A stretch of 9,654 nucleotides of DNA from Clostridia bacterium (lineage in GTDB: Bacteria > Bacillota > Clostridia > Oscillospirales > CAG-272). The notes beneath the pieces were generated by a model. The model saw only the letters and a list, made by a program, of their open reading frames with translations. It was not told where the DNA came from and did not search any database. A program made the position numbers and the translations under genes. Below are positions 7,163 through 9,654 of this stretch, piece after piece (the stretch's first letter is position 1; every line of letters starts with the position of its first letter). The DNA lies in NCBI GenBank assembly GCA_017416885.1, contig JAFQAM010000296.1, positions 1-9,654 of the forward strand. The letters run 5' to 3'.

Positions 7163-7717
7163 ATGATAGACTTACTCGATATGCACAAGCATTTTATCCT
7201 CTCACATCTTAAAGAGGGTGACATATGCGCCGACTTTACAATGGGAAACGGTCACGATACCGCATTTTTATCAAAAATTGTTAAGGAAAGCGGCAAGGTG
7301 TACGCATTTGATATACAGGAAAAAGCGCTTATTTCTACAAGGGAAACATTGAAAAATGAAAATTGTCCCGACAACTGCGTTTTAATCCACGATTCACACC
7401 ACAACGCAAAAAATTACATAAGTGAAAAAATCAAGGCGGGAATGTTCAATCTCGGATATATGCCGGGAAGTGGCAATAAGGCGCTTACCACAAAAAGAGA
7501 GACTACTCTGCCCGCAATAAAGTGCGCTATTGAAATGCTTGATAGCGACGGAATTTTATTGGTAGCCGTTTATCCCGGTCACGAGGAGGGCTATCTTGAG
7601 GGCATTGAAATTGAGGAATACCTGAAAACAATTTCAAGAAAGGAAATGTCAATTTCAAAATTTCAAATTATTAATTCGCCTACCTCACCGTTCTTTTTTA
7701 TTGTGGAGACGAGGTAG
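7163..7717 (+). CDS. mnmM: YtqB/MnmM-family tRNA wobble-uridine methyltransferase
   Basis: A class I SAM-dependent methyltransferase of 184 aa, close to the length of B. subtilis YtqB (about 194). The SAM-binding motif I is DFTMGNGHDT (about 24-33), followed by the acidic motif AFDIQ (about 49-53). The family signatures NLGYMPG (about 97-103) and VYPGHEEG (about 138-145) are present, and the protein ends in the typical SPFFFIVE. The family was first annotated as rRNA methylase; the B. subtilis member was more recently shown to methylate nm5s2U to mnm5s2U at U34 of tRNAs and renamed MnmM (recalled literature). The next gene is mnmE, which acts earlier in the same modification, and this supports the assignment. 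AAGGAG at 7151-7156 lies six bases before the ATG. The gene sits between two direct copies of the hairpin array; the second begins nine bases after its stop. Confidence 0.88.
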   Translation: MIDLLDMHKHFILSHLKEGDICADFTMGNGHDTAFLSKIVKESGKVYAFDIQEKALISTRETLKNENCPDNCVLIHDSHHNAKNYISEKIKAGMFNLGYMPGSGNKALTTKRETTLPAIKCAIEMLDSDGILLVAVYPGHEEGYLEGIEIEEYLKTISRKEMSISKFQIINSPTSPFFFIVETR

Positions 7718-7726
7718 CGAGGTCAG

Positions 7727-8000
7727 TTCTCATTTTCGCAAAGCGAAAATATATCGAATTTCCCATAGGGAAATATATCGAAATTATCACAGATAATTAT
7801 ATCGAATTTTCGTAAATACGAAAATATATCGACACCGTTAGGTGTAATTGCCTTATATACAGTCAAACAAAGCTTTTGGTAGTTTTGCTTGCTTCGCAAG
7901 TCGATATATTTCACTTTGTGAAATTCGATATAAATTGCTACGCAATTTACGATATAATTTGCCAAGGCAAATTTCGATATATTTGCTACGCAAATGAGAA
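7727..8000 (+). repeat. Hairpin-array element, copy 2 (between mnmM and mnmE)
   Basis: The same 274-bp element in the same orientation, 857 bp from copy 1, aligned without gaps and with 16 mismatches. Ten mismatches fall in hairpin loops and none in stems. The terminal inverted repeat is better kept here (TTCTCATTT and AAATGAGAA, perfect 9 bp). It fills nearly all of the 301-bp gap: without it, mnmM and mnmE would be about 27 bp apart, normal for an operon. Read-through from mnmM must cross it, because no separate mnmE promoter with both hexamers is apparent. Confidence 0.9.
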
Positions 8001-8018
8001 TGACGGAAAGGAACTAAA

Positions 8019-9389
8019 ATGTTAAATAATAAGACAGTGGCTGCCATTTCTACCGCATACGGCAAGGGCGGAGTTGCTATGATAAGAATAAGCGGTGACG
8101 ATGCGCTAAATGTGGCGCTCCGTGTTTTTAAAACTAATGCAAAAGAGATAAAGCCGAGATATTGCTACTACGGTAGCATTTTGCGTGACGGCGATATTAT
8201 TGACGATGGCACAATGACATTTTTTAAAGGTCCAAACTCATATACGGGCGAGGATGTGTGCGAAATTTGTTGTCACGGCGGTATTTATGCCACAAGAGCC
8301 GTACTTGAAAGCGTGCTTTCAAGTGGCGCAGTTTTGGCAGGTGCAGGAGAGTTTACAAGGCGCGCATACTTAAACGGAAAATTGACTCTTTCAAGAGCCG
8401 AGGCGGTGGGACATGTAATTGATGCAAAAACCGATTATCAATTGCGTCTTTCTTCATCACAGGCAAGAGGCGTATTATCAAACAAGATAAGCGCGGTGCG
8501 TGAGAAAATCATATCACTAATTACAAGGTCATATGCCACAATTGATTATCCTGACGAGGATATAACCGACAACACAAGAGAGGAAATGGTTGACACTCTG
8601 AACAGTGTTTACAAGGATGTTCTTTCCCTTAAAAAGAGCTACAAGGCAGGCAGAGCTGTTAGCGAGGGCATAAAAACCGCCATTATTGGCAAGCCAAATG
8701 CAGGCAAAAGCTCACTTTACAACCTGCTTTTAGGCGAGGATGTGGCGATAGTTACCGATATTGCAGGCACTACAAGAGATATAATTGAAAATGTTGCTTC
8801 AATTGGCGGTGTTACTCTAAATATTGCCGACACAGCAGGCATTCACGATACAAGTGATGTTGTAGAAAAAATCGGTGTTGAAAGGGCAAAAAGCAAAATC
8901 GAAAGCTCCGAGCTTCTTTTATGCGTTTTTGATAGCTCTACTCCCGAAACAGAGGAGGATGTGTTTATAATTGACAGTATTGGTGACAAAACCGCCATTG
9001 CGATTATAAATAAAAACGATAAAGAAAATATGCTTTCAAGGGAATTTGAAATCAAGATAAAATCGACCTTTGAAAATGTAATTTATATGAGTGCTAAGGA
9101 CACGGACAGCCGTGAAAAATTAGCGGAAATTATAAAAAATATGTATGAGCTTGGCTCAATTGATATTTCAAATGATGCAGTAATTTCAAGCGCAAGACAG
9201 TTTAGCGCCGTTTCCCTTTCTCTTGAAAGTATTACACAAGCAAAAGACGCGCTTGCGTATGGCGAAACAAACGATATTATCTGCTTTACGCTTGAAAAAG
9301 CACTTTCCGAGCTTGATATGATTGACGCGCGGGAAACAAGCGAAGAAATCGTAAATGAAATTTTTTCACGCTTTTGCGTGGGAAAATAG
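8019..9389 (+). CDS. mnmE: tRNA uridine-5-carboxymethylaminomethyl modification GTPase MnmE
   Basis: Also called TrmE. With MnmG it installs the aminomethyl or carboxymethylaminomethyl group on U34 of several tRNAs, using GTP hydrolysis and methylene-tetrahydrofolate. The length of 456 aa is typical. The N-terminal folate-binding domain has IRISG (22-26), SYTGEDV and the conserved GEFTRRAYLNGKLTLSRAEAV. A helical domain surrounds the G domain: G1 GKPNAGKS (224-231), G2 region TDIAGTTRD, G3 DTAG (271-274) and G4 NKND (331-334), with SAK as G5. The C-terminus is FCVGK with the conserved cysteine (FCIGK in most relatives). The ATG follows GGAAAGGA with six bases of spacing. It is probably co-transcribed with mnmM. 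The usual partner gene mnmG is not in the window. Confidence 0.97.
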   Translation: MLNNKTVAAISTAYGKGGVAMIRISGDDALNVALRVFKTNAKEIKPRYCYYGSILRDGDIIDDGTMTFFKGPNSYTGEDVCEICCHGGIYATRAVLESVLSSGAVLAGAGEFTRRAYLNGKLTLSRAEAVGHVIDAKTDYQLRLSSSQARGVLSNKISAVREKIISLITRSYATIDYPDEDITDNTREEMVDTLNSVYKDVLSLKKSYKAGRAVSEGIKTAIIGKPNAGKSSLYNLLLGEDVAIVTDIAGTTRDIIENVASIGGVTLNIADTAGIHDTSDVVEKIGVERAKSKIESSELLLCVFDSSTPETEEDVFIIDSIGDKTAIAIINKNDKENMLSREFEIKIKSTFENVIYMSAKDTDSREKLAEIIKNMYELGSIDISNDAVISSARQFSAVSLSLESITQAKDALAYGETNDIICFTLEKALSELDMIDARETSEEIVNEIFSRFCVGK

Positions 9390-9405
9390 CACTTGTGCTA
9401 TTTTC
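9382..9405 (+). terminator. Possible terminator hairpin overlapping the mnmE stop codon
   Basis: A perfect 11-bp stem (9382-9392 with 9395-9405) with an A-rich ascending arm and a U-rich descending arm includes the mnmE TAG at 9387-9389. A second hairpin, CACGC-TTTT-GCGTG (9367-9380), lies just before it inside the last codons. No U run follows the stem beyond the four T within it, so termination may be partial. Confidence 0.45.
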
Positions 9406-9434
9406 AGTGGTTAGTAGTTAGTGGTTAGTGTTAG
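9406..9434 (+). repeat. Short tandem AGTGGTTAGT repeats
   Basis: The ten bases AGTGGTTAGT occur at 9406-9415 and 9420-9429, linked by a variant (AGTT) and followed by AGTGTTAG. The same ten bases also occur at 6861-6870, directly against the left end of hairpin array 1. No function is known to me. Confidence 0.6.
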
Positions 9435-9441
9435 ATTTAGC

Positions 9442-9471
9442 GGGGTTTTCCCTGTGAGCAAAGCGAACCCC
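9442..9471. repeat. Inverted repeat GGGGTT/AACCCC in the mnmE-RNHCP gap
   Basis: The arms 9442-9447 and 9466-9471 can pair over 6 bp around an 18-base spacer. No T run follows, so it is not a clear terminator. It may be a decayed piece of a palindromic repeat. No convincing promoter for the next gene was found in this gap. Confidence 0.3.
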
Positions 9472-9510
9472 TATTTCCTATTCCCTTGAACGACTGAAAG
9501 GAGTGAAGCA

Positions 9511-9654
9511 ATGGAAAGTAAAAACTTCGTAAAAAATGACAATGGATTTATATGCGAAAACTGTGGCTTTGAGGTTAAGCCACTTGGCTACTCATCAAGA
9601 AATCACTGTCCTAAATGCTTATGCTCAAAGCATGTTGATGTAATGCCCGGTGAC
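9511..9654 (+). CDS. RNHCP-domain zinc-ribbon protein, N-terminal part
   Basis: 48 codons are present, open to the right edge. The sequence has CENC (15-18), PLGY, then RNHCP (30-34) within a CPKC (33-36), and SKHVDVMPGD, which is the signature of the RNHCP domain family (small bacterial proteins, usually about 90-130 aa). The two CxxC pairs point to a zinc ribbon. The biochemical role of the family is not established as far as I know; a nucleic-acid or ribosome-related function would be a guess. The start is well supported: AAAGGAG at 9497-9503, seven bases before the ATG. It follows mnmE by 121 bp and may be read from the same transcript if the intervening hairpin is leaky. Confidence 0.85.
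   Translation, partial: MESKNFVKNDNGFICENCGFEVKPLGYSSRNHCPKCLCSKHVDVMPGD

Noticed and set aside
7723..7965. Minus-strand open frame of 80 codons inside hairpin array 2
   Set aside because: Same repeat-derived peptide as in array 1, with differences following the loop changes rather than codon constraint.
6870..8000. CRISPR array
   Set aside because: The 24-bp rhythm comes from palindromes with short linkers; there are no constant repeats of 25-40 bp with unique spacers, and no cas genes.
6870..8000. Composite transposon carrying mnmM
   Set aside because: No transposase and no target duplication around the pair; mnmM fits its operon with mnmE, so two separate insertions of the array explain the arrangement better.

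Overview
The window looks like a chromosomal segment from a low-GC, anaerobic gut-type Clostridia (Oscillospiraceae/Ruminococcus-like). The reasons are AAGGAG ribosome binding sites, sigma-A promoters of the TTGAMA-17-TAAAAT type, BspA-like leucine-rich-repeat surface proteins, a YtqB/MnmM-type methyltransferase and GC-rich palindromic intergenic repeats. The lineage is an inference; no rRNA or other marker is present to fix it.

Left part (1-3780, minus strand): two neighbouring paralogous secreted proteins with LRR_5/BspA-type repeats. The first is cut by the left edge. The second is complete (644 aa) and is followed immediately by a strong hairpin terminator. Each gene has its own promoter, and the two promoters have identical -35 and -10 hexamers and the same 17-bp spacing.

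Centre-left (3780-6810, minus strand): alaS, a full-length alanyl-tRNA synthetase with its own promoter and a short leader. Just beyond its stop codon lies a diverged second copy of the last 20 alaS codons plus stop. Both 3' ends are followed by the same 32-bp tract of a GC-rich palindromic repeat. The coding copies differ mainly at silent positions, which suggests recombination between alaS genes of related lineages rather than a recent duplication.

Right part (6824-9654, plus strand): a promoter divergent from that of alaS reads into mnmM (ytqB-like) and mnmE, both concerned with the wobble uridine (U34) of tRNAs, and then into the start of an RNHCP zinc-ribbon gene. The most striking feature is a pair of 274-bp elements (6870-7143 and 7727-8000), one in front of mnmM and one in front of mnmE. 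Each is an array of ten short perfect hairpins joined by TATCGA linkers in the left half and TCGATA linkers in the right half, so the element is an overall inverted repeat. The copies align without gaps and differ at 16 positions, ten of them in the tiny hairpin loops and none in the stems. Without the two elements, mnmM and mnmE would have ordinary short leaders and operon spacing.

Together the window holds tRNA-related housekeeping genes (charging with alanine; U34 modification), a surface-protein locus, and at least two kinds of small non-coding repeats that have remodelled the intergenic regions.
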